Origin: Coriobacteriales bacterium
GTDB taxonomy: Bacteria; Actinomycetota; Coriobacteriia; Coriobacteriales; QAMH01
DNA: 8,581 bases
Direction: 5' to 3'
NCBI GenBank assembly: GCA_024408695.1
Contig: JAKSUU010000036.1
Location: 1 to 8,581, forward strand
The position numbers and the translations under genes were made by a program. Shown piece by piece: positions 1 through 6,861 of this stretch; position 1 is the stretch's first letter; each line of letters starts with the position of its first letter. Under the pieces are notes generated by a model, which worked only from the letters and a program-made list of their open reading frames with translations, had not been told where the DNA came from and did not search any database.

Positions 1-2048
1 CCTTCAGCTTGCACTTCCTTTAAATGAGGATTAGAAGCAGTTTTTTCTTTTTTCAGAGTTTTTTCAATTTCTGTTTGTTTGGCTTCTAGTTCAGTTGGTT
101 TAAATAAATAACCCGTATTTTGTGTTTCAAAGCGTGTTTCTAATTTACTCAAATTTGGCTTATAAGTTGCAATCAACAAGGAAGCACAGCGTCGCGTTTC
201 AATGTCTGCAGTTTTAAACTTATTTTCTAAGTGTTCAATACCATCTTTTTGAGCCTGCAACATAAGTTGTGCCATATTTTTTTCATCTTCAATATCGATA
301 CTATCATATCCGCCTTTTGCAAAAATTTTTTGAGCTACTTTTGGTAATCGCGATACCGTAATTTTTTTCCAGGGTTTTTTAATTACTGCGCTAACGTCAA
401 GACCCGTTTTTGCCAGTTTTTTCATTTTTCTTAAACGAGAAATTAGAATCACTCCATCTTTTTGAAGCTTTTTATCTAAGGTGACTTGTCGCTGTACGCT
501 CGCTATTTGAATATTAATAAACTCGATAAGTAAGATTTGAACTTCTTTGTCATCTGTTTGTTTAGATCGAATTTTTTTTATGCGTTCATTATACTGTTTC
601 ATAACTATAGAGGTAGCTTTTGCATTTTTCTTTGTTTTGTTTTCTCTTAGTCTCCTTATTACACCTACAAGTACCATAACATTTGCATCGCGCAATTTCT
701 GTTTGTCAATTTCTTCATGATTGATTGGCGCAAGGCTTGGAAGTAAAAAGTTTGCTAATATAAGCGTGATTATAATAACTATAGCTGCAACAAAGATCAT
801 TTGGTCTCTATATGGGAATGCAGTGCCAGCATCAGTTTTCCATGGTAAAGACAGTATAATAGAAAATGTAACAGCACCTTTTGGTCCACCTATACATACA
901 GCTAACGAATCACGCAAAATCTTTTTTACAGGCCTTGGTTTAAATACATCTTTTTCAGCGTTTTCTTCAGATTTCGTTTTATCTGCGTTTTGCTCATTTT
1001 TTTCTTTTTTAGATTGAGCAACTTCAATTTTATCGTTAAAAATTTCTAATATAATTATCCAGATAAAACGGACCAATATTACAAGAACAACTACGATTAG
1101 CGAAGCTAAAATCAAGTTTAATGCTGGTATGCCTGCTTCCATTACTTTTACGGTAAAAACTTCGGGAATCTGAAGTCCCATCGTTAAAAACACTATGCCG
1201 TTTATCATAAAAATAAATACATTCCATACGCTATTAGAAACTATGCTTAATTGAGCTTCTCTAATAGCAACTTTTTGAGGTCCAGCGTTATAAATAAGAC
1301 CAAAAACAACAACTGCGATAATTCCACTAAACTTGAACCTCTCTGCAATTAAAAAGACTAAAAATGGAATACAAAGTTCAAGCAGAACCTCCATGACCGT
1401 GTTAACGAGACCTTTTTTGTGCAAATACGAATTCAACTTTTTCATTAAAAAGCCTAGAATTGCTCCAAGAGTAATTCCACCAAAGAATTGTAACAAAAAT
1501 GTAATGATCACATAGCCAATGCTAAAAGAACCAACGACAACTGCTGCAGAAGCAAAAGTAAAACAAACTACGCCCGATGCATCGTTTATTAGAGCTTCGC
1601 CAGAAAGCATAGCACGTTGACGCGAATTTAGGTCCAAATCTCCTGAAAGTGATGTAACAGCAACGGCATCGGTGGGTCCAAGGGCAGCTCCTAATGCAAA
1701 TGCTACAGCTAAAGGTATGGATGGTTCAATTAGATTTAGCACAAAGCCAACAACGAGCATTGTTGCTACAACAAGACCAATTGCTAAAGATAAAATAGAA
1801 ATTTTATTATTAATCAGGTCAATTTTATTAACCTTTTTGGTTTCATCGTATAAAAGAGGGGATACAAAAAGCACTAAAAATAGTTCAGGGTCTATGTTTA
1901 TATCTATGCGACTATTTAAAAAGATCCATATGATTACTCCAAGCCCAACCTGTGCCAGCGGCAATGTTACAGCGGGTAGTAATTGGTCTAAAACTGCTGA
2001 AATAAATAAAGCTACAAGCAAGAATATGATGAGTAAAAATAAATCCAT
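1..2048 (-). CDS. nhaP: CPA1-family Na+/H+ antiporter (NhaP type), C-terminus cut off by window edge
   Basis: Reading the minus strand from an ATG at 2048 gives an uninterrupted frame of 682 codons that runs off the left edge. The first ~440 residues are a chain of hydrophobic helices with CPA1 exchanger signatures: LGPTDAVAV (D127), the Asn-Asp pair of the ion site in EALINDASG (N155, D156), and GGPKGAV (K390, where many relatives have Arg). A charged Lys/Glu loop (about 343-376) lies just before the GGPKGAV helix. From about residue 441 the protein is hydrophilic and Lys-rich, a cytoplasmic domain of at least 240 residues such as long NhaP proteins carry, probably regulatory. Family knowledge says these proteins exchange external H+ for internal Na+ (or K+) across the cytoplasmic membrane. 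The start is backed by AAGGAT about 11 bases upstream and by an extended -10 box. It is divergent from trmL. Ion specificity cannot be read from the sequence. Confidence 0.92.
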   Translation of the reverse strand, partial: MDLFLLIIFLLVALFISAVLDQLLPAVTLPLAQVGLGVIIWIFLNSRIDINIDPELFLVLFVSPLLYDETKKVNKIDLINNKISILSLAIGLVVATMLVVGFVLNLIEPSIPLAVAFALGAALGPTDAVAVTSLSGDLDLNSRQRAMLSGEALINDASGVVCFTFASAAVVVGSFSIGYVIITFLLQFFGGITLGAILGFLMKKLNSYLHKKGLVNTVMEVLLELCIPFLVFLIAERFKFSGIIAVVVFGLIYNAGPQKVAIREAQLSIVSNSVWNVFIFMINGIVFLTMGLQIPEVFTVKVMEAGIPALNLILASLIVVVLVILVRFIWIIILEIFNDKIEVAQSKKEKNEQNADKTKSEENAEKDVFKPRPVKKILRDSLAVCIGGPKGAVTFSIILSLPWKTDAGTAFPYRDQMIFVAAIVIIITLILANFLLPSLAPINHEEIDKQKLRDANVMVLVGVIRRLRENKTKKNAKATSIVMKQYNERIKKIRSKQTDDKEVQILLIEFINIQIASVQRQVTLDKKLQKDGVILISRLRKMKKLAKTGLDVSAVIKKPWKKITVSRLPKVAQKIFAKGGYDSIDIEDEKNMAQLMLQAQKDGIEHLENKFKTADIETRRCASLLIATYKPNLSKLETRFETQNTGYLFKPTELEAKQTEIEKTLKKEKTASNPHLKEVQAE

Positions 2049-2070
2049 ATGCCACAAATCCTTTTAATCT

Positions 2071-2079
2071 ATTATAACA
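2071..2079 (-). promoter_or_regulatory. Extended -10 promoter element for the antiporter gene
   Basis: On the minus strand this reads TGTTATAAT, a TGn extension joined to a perfect TATAAT box, 22 bases upstream of the antiporter ATG. No good -35 box sits at the usual distance (the best is TAGCAA, 3 of 6 matches), as is common for extended -10 promoters. Transcription would begin roughly at 2062-2066, which would leave a very short leader and could clip the proposed AAGGAT ribosome site, so the exact start is uncertain. Confidence 0.55.
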
Positions 2080-2137
2080 ATAGATTCTTTTGTTGCTATG
2101 GTGTAAACTTAATTAATCACTTTATAAGCGACAACTT

Positions 2138-2671
2138 ATGCTTAATGTAGTTTTATATCATCCCGAAATTGCCAATAATACTGGTACAATTGGCAGAACT
2201 TGTGTGTTGACCAAAACAAAGCTTCATTTGATTGAACCTTTGGGATTTTCCCTTGAAGACAAGGCAATCCGTAGAAGCGGAATGGGTTATTGGAAGAACT
2301 TGGTGCTTTATACTTACAGTAATTTTGAAGATTTTATGCTAAAAAATGCATTAAACAAGAGTTCTCGAAATCTTTTCTTTTTTAGTAAATATGCCAATAA
2401 AAATTATGCTCAGGTGTCTTATCCGGATGATTCTTATTTAGTATTTGGTAGTGAGTCACATGGTATAGATGCAAAAATTTTAGATGAATATAAAGAGATG
2501 TGTGTGCGTATACCAATTTTACAAGAACAAGGTATGAGTCCTGCCACAGCAACTATTTCAGATAATGGCCAGCTTGATGCCCCACAGGCTTTGTGTTTGA
2601 ACCTTAGCAATAGTGCTAATATTGCTATGTACGAGGCTATGCGTCAACATGATTTTTATGGTATAAAATAA
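2138..2671 (+). CDS. trmL: tRNA (cytidine(34)-2'-O)-methyltransferase TrmL (SPOUT family)
   Basis: This 177-residue protein belongs to the SPOUT methyltransferases that use S-adenosylmethionine to methylate the 2'-OH of the wobble nucleotide (C34/U34) in tRNA-Leu. Family motifs are clear: the opening MLNVVLYHPEI with NNTGTIGR (13-20), DKAIRRSGMGYW (41-52), FGSESHGI (103-110) and the knot motif around LNLSNSANIAMYEA (154-167). The N-terminus matches the family start exactly, so the ATG is secure, yet there is no Shine-Dalgarno sequence before it. Typical members are about 155-160 residues. Here about 20 extra residues (roughly 128-151, Gln/Ala/Asp-rich) separate RIP (124-126) from LNLSN, and the usual Arg-Ser before LNLSN is replaced by Leu-Cys. 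The fold and general activity are confident. Whether substrate choice is unchanged is not, given the insertion beside the cofactor site. It appears to be a single-gene unit between the antiporter and the ech operon. Confidence 0.9.
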   Translation: MLNVVLYHPEIANNTGTIGRTCVLTKTKLHLIEPLGFSLEDKAIRRSGMGYWKNLVLYTYSNFEDFMLKNALNKSSRNLFFFSKYANKNYAQVSYPDDSYLVFGSESHGIDAKILDEYKEMCVRIPILQEQGMSPATATISDNGQLDAPQALCLNLSNSANIAMYEAMRQHDFYGIK

Positions 2672-2714
2672 TTCTAAAATAATCAAAAGCTTGCCACTGA
2701 GTCTTTTAGTTTTC

Positions 2715-2761
2715 TTGATTTTCAATTATATTTGAGTTATGCTTATTATAATAGTTATATA
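2715..2761 (+). promoter_or_regulatory. Putative promoter region of the ech operon
   Basis: This AT-rich stretch lies just before the echA ribosome site. It contains a perfect TATAAT at 2747-2752 but without a well-spaced -35 box. Two alternative pairs have correct spacing but poorer boxes: TTGATT (2715-2720) with TATGCT (2738-2743) at 17 bp, and TTGAGT (2732-2737) with TATATA (2756-2761) at 18 bp. A promoter here is likely because the operon begins here, but which boxes are used cannot be settled by eye. I found no convincing operator or riboswitch. Confidence 0.45.
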
Positions 2762-2770
2762 CATTAGTTT

Positions 2771-2778
2771 AAGGAGGG
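2771..2778 (+). promoter_or_regulatory. Strong ribosome binding site deciding the TTG start of echA
   Basis: AAGGAGGG, containing the full AGGAGG core, ends 4 bases before the TTG at 2783. No ATG or GTG is placed to use this site, so it fixes a TTG start for the first gene of the hydrogenase operon. Confidence 0.85.
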
Positions 2779-2782
2779 TTAG

Positions 2783-5059
2783 TTGCTTGATTTAACAGCT
2801 TTGTATAGCATATCCTTTTTAATATTTTTTCCCATAGTAGTTGCTTTAATTCTGCTTTTTGTAAAAAATGATAAAGCAAGAAAATACATAGTGGGACCTG
2901 CTAGTGCAATTATTATTGCTGCTGCGTTGTTTTTATCAATTACGTTTTTGCCAAGCACTAATGCCCAAAACTTTTATGTGACAATTGACAAATCAATTGC
3001 TGAGCTAATCAATTATATTTGTTTATTCATAGATATTTTACTAGTTGCATATATTGTTTTTAGATGCATCAAATCTAAAAAATTCTTTGTTCTAATTTTA
3101 GCTATATTGCAACTTATTTTGGTTGTTTGGTTTGAATTATTTGTAGCGCCAAGCATAGAAGTTGAGTTCAATCTTTATATTGATACTCTAAGCATAATTA
3201 TGGCGTTAATAATTGCCATTATTGGCTGTGGTATCTGTGTATATGCGCTTGGCTATATGCATGACTTTGCTGCTCATTCTACATGTAAAGACCGCAGTTC
3301 AACATTTTTTGCTATAATGTTTGCTTTTTTAGGTGCAATGTTTGCAATTGTTTTTAGCAATAATTTATCGTGGATGTTTTGTGCCTGGGAAATCACAACT
3401 GTATGTTCATTTGCGTTAATTGGTTATACTAGAACGCAAGAAGCTGTAAATAATTCTTTTAAAGCGCTACTTTATAACATTATTGGTGGAATGTGTTTTG
3501 CAATAGCTTTAGTTTGGAGTGCATATGCGTTTGGAGTGTTAGAACTCGATTCCTTTGTTGTTACAGTTGCTTCATTAAGTACAGAAGCAAGTTATTTAAG
3601 CTATATTCCTTTAATGCTTTTAGCAATTGCTGGATTTACGAAAGCTGCACAATTTCCATTTCAAAATTGGCTTTTGGGGGCTATGGTTGCACCAACTCCA
3701 ACCTCAGCTCTTTTGCATTCATCTACCATGGTTAAGGCCGGTGTCTTTTTGCTTATAAAGTTAAGTCCTTGCTTTGGCTTTAACTTATCTGGATACTTTG
3801 TGATGTTAATTGGTGGAGTTACCTTTGTTTTTGCTGCCTTTTGTGCAATTTCTCAATCAAATTCAAAACGAGTGCTTGCATATTCTACAGTTTCGAATTT
3901 GGGCCTTATTGTTGCATGTTGCGGAGTTGGAACCTCCGCTGCTATTTGGGCTGCAATATTTTTGCTTGTATTTCATGCTGCAGCAAAATCCCTTTTATTC
4001 TTATGTGTTGGAACTGCAGAGCATCACATTGGTTCGCGCGATATAGAAGACATGGATTTGCTCTTTGACAGAATGCCAATGCTTTCGCGTTTTATGTCTA
4101 TTGGCATCCTTGGAATGTTTATTGCACCATTTGGTATGCTTGTTTCTAAATGGGCAGCTCTTGTATCTTTTGTTCAAACAGAAGATATTATTATTATTAT
4201 TCTTTTGGTCTTTGGCTCTGCCGCTACCTTTATGTTTTGGGCAAAACTTTTAGGTAAAATGATGGCTTCGGCTAATAATTTTAATGAAACGCTAGAAAAG
4301 TCTATTCACAATAGCGAGTGGGTTGCACTGTGCCTTATGGTATTTTTAACAGTTGGTTTGTGCATAGCATTTCCTCTCATTTCAAGTGGAGCAGTCGTTC
4401 CTTATGTTTCAAATATTTTTAATGAAGGCAGTGACTTTATTGGCGCAGGTATGCACTGGTTCCTTGCCCTTTTGTCATTTGTTATTGCATTAATTTTTCT
4501 GGCATATACTCCAAAAACAAAAAATAAGAAAATTCAACCAGTATATATGTCTGGAATTGGCATAAATTCTCAAGAACGTAGCTTTATAAATTCATTGTCG
4601 GGTGAAACAAAAGCCACACAAAGAAACTGGTACATGGACAACATTTTTCCCGAAAAAAAGACTTCCTTAGCAGGAATTATAGTATCGATCGCCCTTATTT
4701 TTAGTCTTGGTTTTTTTGCTATTATTACAACAAGTCAGGTCGTTGAGGATTACAGAGTTTTAGCTGTGGCATCAAGTGCTTATCACGAAAATGATTGGAA
4801 ATCACTCGAGATCGATCAAGCCACTTTTGTGAGTTCATATATTCTTGTTAATCAAAAATATGAAGAGAGTCCAGAATCATTTGATTCGACTTATGGTTCT
4901 TCCGATGTCAACTCTTATTTTTCAGATACTTATAACAAGTATGCTCAGAGTCAAACAAGCACTGCTTCAAATCAAACGTCTGATACAACGACAACGAACG
5001 ATTCATCTGCTACGAATTCAACTAGTCAAAATCCTACTTCAAACGAAGGAGGGGAGTAG
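2783..5059 (+). CDS. echA: Ech hydrogenase membrane subunit EchA (NuoL/MrpA-like ion pump) with extended C-terminus
   Basis: This 758-residue polytopic membrane protein is the antiporter-like pump subunit of Ech hydrogenase, homologous to NuoL of complex I. It should move H+ (or Na+) outward when ferredoxin electrons reduce protons. Functional residues of the family are visible: the helix-5 glutamate in CAWEITT (E203), the lysine in FKALLYN (K228), the TKAAQFPFQNWL segment (K287), LLHSSTMVKAG (H312, K318), and a later-helix lysine in FHAAAKSL (K402). Family members usually end near residue 630-650, after a segment like NWYMDNIFPEKK and a last helix (here about 615-650). This one continues for about 108 residues, 651-758, and from about 721 is almost only Ser, Thr, Asn and Gln. 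The Lys-rich loops before the last helix suggest the tail faces outside. The start is TTG with a strong ribosome site. The stop lies 3 bases before echB. Confidence 0.93.
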   Translation: MLDLTALYSISFLIFFPIVVALILLFVKNDKARKYIVGPASAIIIAAALFLSITFLPSTNAQNFYVTIDKSIAELINYICLFIDILLVAYIVFRCIKSKKFFVLILAILQLILVVWFELFVAPSIEVEFNLYIDTLSIIMALIIAIIGCGICVYALGYMHDFAAHSTCKDRSSTFFAIMFAFLGAMFAIVFSNNLSWMFCAWEITTVCSFALIGYTRTQEAVNNSFKALLYNIIGGMCFAIALVWSAYAFGVLELDSFVVTVASLSTEASYLSYIPLMLLAIAGFTKAAQFPFQNWLLGAMVAPTPTSALLHSSTMVKAGVFLLIKLSPCFGFNLSGYFVMLIGGVTFVFAAFCAISQSNSKRVLAYSTVSNLGLIVACCGVGTSAAIWAAIFLLVFHAAAKSLLFLCVGTAEHHIGSRDIEDMDLLFDRMPMLSRFMSIGILGMFIAPFGMLVSKWAALVSFVQTEDIIIIILLVFGSAATFMFWAKLLGKMMASANNFNETLEKSIHNSEWVALCLMVFLTVGLCIAFPLISSGAVVPYVSNIFNEGSDFIGAGMHWFLALLSFVIALIFLAYTPKTKNKKIQPVYMSGIGINSQERSFINSLSGETKATQRNWYMDNIFPEKKTSLAGIIVSIALIFSLGFFAIITTSQVVEDYRVLAVASSAYHENDWKSLEIDQATFVSSYILVNQKYEESPESFDSTYGSSDVNSYFSDTYNKYAQSQTSTASNQTSDTTTTNDSSATNSTSQNPTSNEGGE

Positions 5060-5062
5060 AGC

Positions 5063-5941
5063 ATGGATATTATGTTGATTTTATGCATAGCATTCGCTAT
5101 TGTTTTTGTTTTGCTTGCTCCTTTTGTAGGTGCAATAATCTCAGGTATTGATAGAAAAGTTACAGCCAAGATGCAAGGTAGGGTTGGTCCAAAAATATTA
5201 CAGCCCATATATGATGTTTTAAAATTACTTGGCAAAGAAAGTGCAACAGTTAATCCTGCTCAAGACTTTTTTGTGCTTTTATATTTAATCTTTGTTGTTA
5301 TTGCAGGAATTATATTTTTTTCAGGTTTAGATTTTTTGCTTTGCGTTTTAATTATTACGCTTGCATCGCTCTTTTTAATAATTGCTGCTTATAGCTCGAG
5401 ATCTCCTTTTGCTGAGCTTGGCGCTCAACGTGAAATTTTGCAAGTTATGTGTTATGAGCCAATGATTCTTATAATGGCAGTTGGTTTGTTTATGGCAAAT
5501 GGAGCATTCAATATTTACGATTTATTTAACGCACAACTTCCAATTATTGTTTATTTACCTTTGATTTTTATTGGATTTATATTTGTTTTAACCATAAAAG
5601 TACGCAAATCTCCATTTGATATTTCTATGAGCCATCATGCACATCAAGAATTAGTTCGTGGTGTTACAACCGAAATTTCGGGGCGGTCCTTAGCTTATAT
5701 TGAAATTTCGCACTGGTACGAAACCGTTCTGTTTTTAGGTTGGGTTGCTATGTTTTTCATTTTCTGCAATCCTCTTGTTTCGGCTATTTTGTGTGTTGCT
5801 TCAGTTATTGTAGTTTATTTCTTAGAAATACTAATAGACAATAATTTTGCTCGTGTTAAGTGGCAATCTATGCTTAAATATAGTTGGATTGTGGCACTTT
5901 TATTTGGTGGCGTAAACATTTTAGTTTTAATGGTCCTTTAG
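5063..5941 (+). CDS. echB: Ech hydrogenase membrane subunit EchB (NuoH-like)
   Basis: This 292-residue protein with about eight hydrophobic helices is the NuoH/HycD-type subunit that anchors the catalytic arm to the membrane and forms the entry to the ion path. Diagnostic segments are GIDRKVTAKMQGRVGP (28-43), SPFAELGAQREILQ (114-127), the SPFDIS...HHAHQELVRGV...TEISG region (183-207, with E196 and E204) and NNFARVKWQSMLK (260-272). The acidic and His-rich cytoplasmic loop at 186-220 is where this family contacts the NuoB- and NuoD-like subunits. The ATG lies 3 bases after the echA stop. Its ribosome site, AAGGAGG followed by GGAG (5046-5056), lies inside the end of echA, so translation of the two is probably coupled. 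Length is normal for the family. Confidence 0.94.
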   Translation: MDIMLILCIAFAIVFVLLAPFVGAIISGIDRKVTAKMQGRVGPKILQPIYDVLKLLGKESATVNPAQDFFVLLYLIFVVIAGIIFFSGLDFLLCVLIITLASLFLIIAAYSSRSPFAELGAQREILQVMCYEPMILIMAVGLFMANGAFNIYDLFNAQLPIIVYLPLIFIGFIFVLTIKVRKSPFDISMSHHAHQELVRGVTTEISGRSLAYIEISHWYETVLFLGWVAMFFIFCNPLVSAILCVASVIVVYFLEILIDNNFARVKWQSMLKYSWIVALLFGGVNILVLMVL

Positions 5942-5955
5942 TTAAAGAGGTTGAT

Positions 5956-6426
5956 ATGTCTGGAACAAAAAAATCCCCTTGGATAATTCATTATGATGGT
6001 TCAAGTTGCAATGGTTGTGACATTGAAGTTTTAGCAGCTCTAACGCCTCTTTATGATGCCGAAAGGTTCGGCGTAATTAATACTGGTAACCCCAAACACG
6101 CAGATATTTTTGTTGTTACAGGTGCAATTAATGAGCAAAATAAAAATGTAGTAAAACAAATTTATGACCAAATGCTTGAACCAAAAATTGTTGTTGCTTG
6201 CGGTGCCTGCGCATGTGGTGGTGGCGTTTATCGTGAGTGTTACAATGTTTCTGGTGGTGTTGACCAGGTAATTCCTGTTGATGCCTATGTTAGTGGTTGT
6301 GCTATTAAACCAGAAAGTTTATTTGACGCAATTGTTGCCGGTGTTGAAATATTAGAACAAAAAAGACAAGCCTTAAAAAAATCCAACAAAGCAAAACCTA
6401 ATATTTCAACAAAAGATAAAGCTTAA
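5956..6426 (+). CDS. echC: Ech hydrogenase small subunit EchC (NuoB-like, one [4Fe-4S] cluster)
   Basis: This 156-residue soluble subunit carries the proximal [4Fe-4S] cluster that feeds electrons to the Ni-Fe centre, equivalent to NuoB and its N2 cluster. The four expected ligands are present: C18 and C21 in SSCNGCD, C85 in CGACAC, and C115 in VSGCAIKPE. The last motif differs from the common VPGCPPRPE: the proline before the glycine is Ser and those after the cysteine are Ala-Ile. Extra cysteines C82, C87 and C95 surround the third ligand; C87 is common in group 4 enzymes. The last ~25 residues are Lys-rich and probably disordered. The frame is open upstream to an ATG at 5884 inside echB, but I chose the ATG at 5956 because AGAGG (5946-5950) precedes it by 5 bases and because the N-terminus then fits the family. 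It begins 14 bases after the echB stop. Confidence 0.94.
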   Translation: MSGTKKSPWIIHYDGSSCNGCDIEVLAALTPLYDAERFGVINTGNPKHADIFVVTGAINEQNKNVVKQIYDQMLEPKIVVACGACACGGGVYRECYNVSGGVDQVIPVDAYVSGCAIKPESLFDAIVAGVEILEQKRQALKKSNKAKPNISTKDKA

Positions 6427-6450
6427 ATGGCATTAAAGTTAGGACTTAAA

Positions 6451-6861
6451 ATGAAGATTTATCATAAAGTAGAGTTCATAGATTTTAATAGCGAAGAAAT
6501 TTTATCCATTGCTAAAAAGGCATGTGATAACAATTTAAGTTTTGTACAAATTTGTGCAAGTGCTTTTGATAATGGAGACTGTGAACTTTTATACACTTTT
6601 AAAGAAAACAACCAGTATAATCCTGCATTAATTGGCTATAAAACCATAGTTGAAAAGCAAAAAAGTGTTCATTCGATTACTGATTATTTTCCTGCAGCAT
6701 TTGTTTTTGAAAATGAAGCGCACGATCTTTTTGGCGTAAAATTCGAAGGGATTAATATTGATTTCAAAGGCAATTTTTATAAACTCCCCGTTGCTTATCC
6801 GATGAATCCAAATATAAATGTTGCAGAAAAGTTTGCAGAACAAGGAGGTCAAGATGAGTAA
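6451..6861 (+). CDS. echD: Ech hydrogenase subunit EchD (NuoC-like)
   Basis: This 136-residue subunit corresponds to the NuoC part of complex I, a small cofactor-free protein that braces the large and small subunits. Its second half is diagnostic: HSITDYFPAAFVFENEAHDLFG followed by VKFEGINIDFKGNFYKL, the family's hallmark acidic and Asp-Leu-Phe-Gly region. The first half is a variable alpha/beta domain. The frame is also open from an ATG at 6427 that touches the echC stop (TAAATG) and would add eight residues. I prefer 6451, which has AGGA six bases upstream and a family-like N-terminus, but coupled initiation at 6427 is possible. The last 8 bases overlap the start of echE. Confidence 0.88.
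   Translation: MKIYHKVEFIDFNSEEILSIAKKACDNNLSFVQICASAFDNGDCELLYTFKENNQYNPALIGYKTIVEKQKSVHSITDYFPAAFVFENEAHDLFGVKFEGINIDFKGNFYKLPVAYPMNPNINVAEKFAEQGGQDE
6842..6849 (+). promoter_or_regulatory. Perfect ribosome binding site of echE inside echD
   Basis: AAGGAGGT matches the anti-Shine-Dalgarno sequence over eight bases and sits within the last codons of echD, ending 4 bases before the ATG at 6854. It decides that start over an upstream in-frame ATG at 6818. It suggests that the catalytic subunit gets the strongest initiation signal of the internal operon genes. Confidence 0.85.

Noticed and set aside
721..2067. Plus-strand open frames at 721-1017, 1333-1515 and 1672-2067
   Set aside because: They lie opposite the antiporter gene, give no recognisable protein, and are antisense shadows of it.
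2681..2720. AATCAA...TTGATT inverted repeat after trmL as a terminator
   Set aside because: The stem is only six A/T-rich pairs with a loop of about 28 bases and no clean T-run, so it is too weak to call.
2783..5059. Possibility that the large membrane protein and its neighbours are complex I (nuo) or an Mrp antiporter
   Set aside because: The large subunit keeps both CxxC pairs for Ni-Fe, which complex I lacks, and the six-subunit order with a ferredoxin subunit last fits Ech.
5884..5955. Upstream start for echC at 5884
   Set aside because: It would overlap the end of echB by 58 bases without a ribosome site. The ATG at 5956 has one and gives the family N-terminus.
6818..6853. Upstream start for echE at 6818
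   Set aside because: The perfect AAGGAGGT site and the family N-terminus both support 6854.
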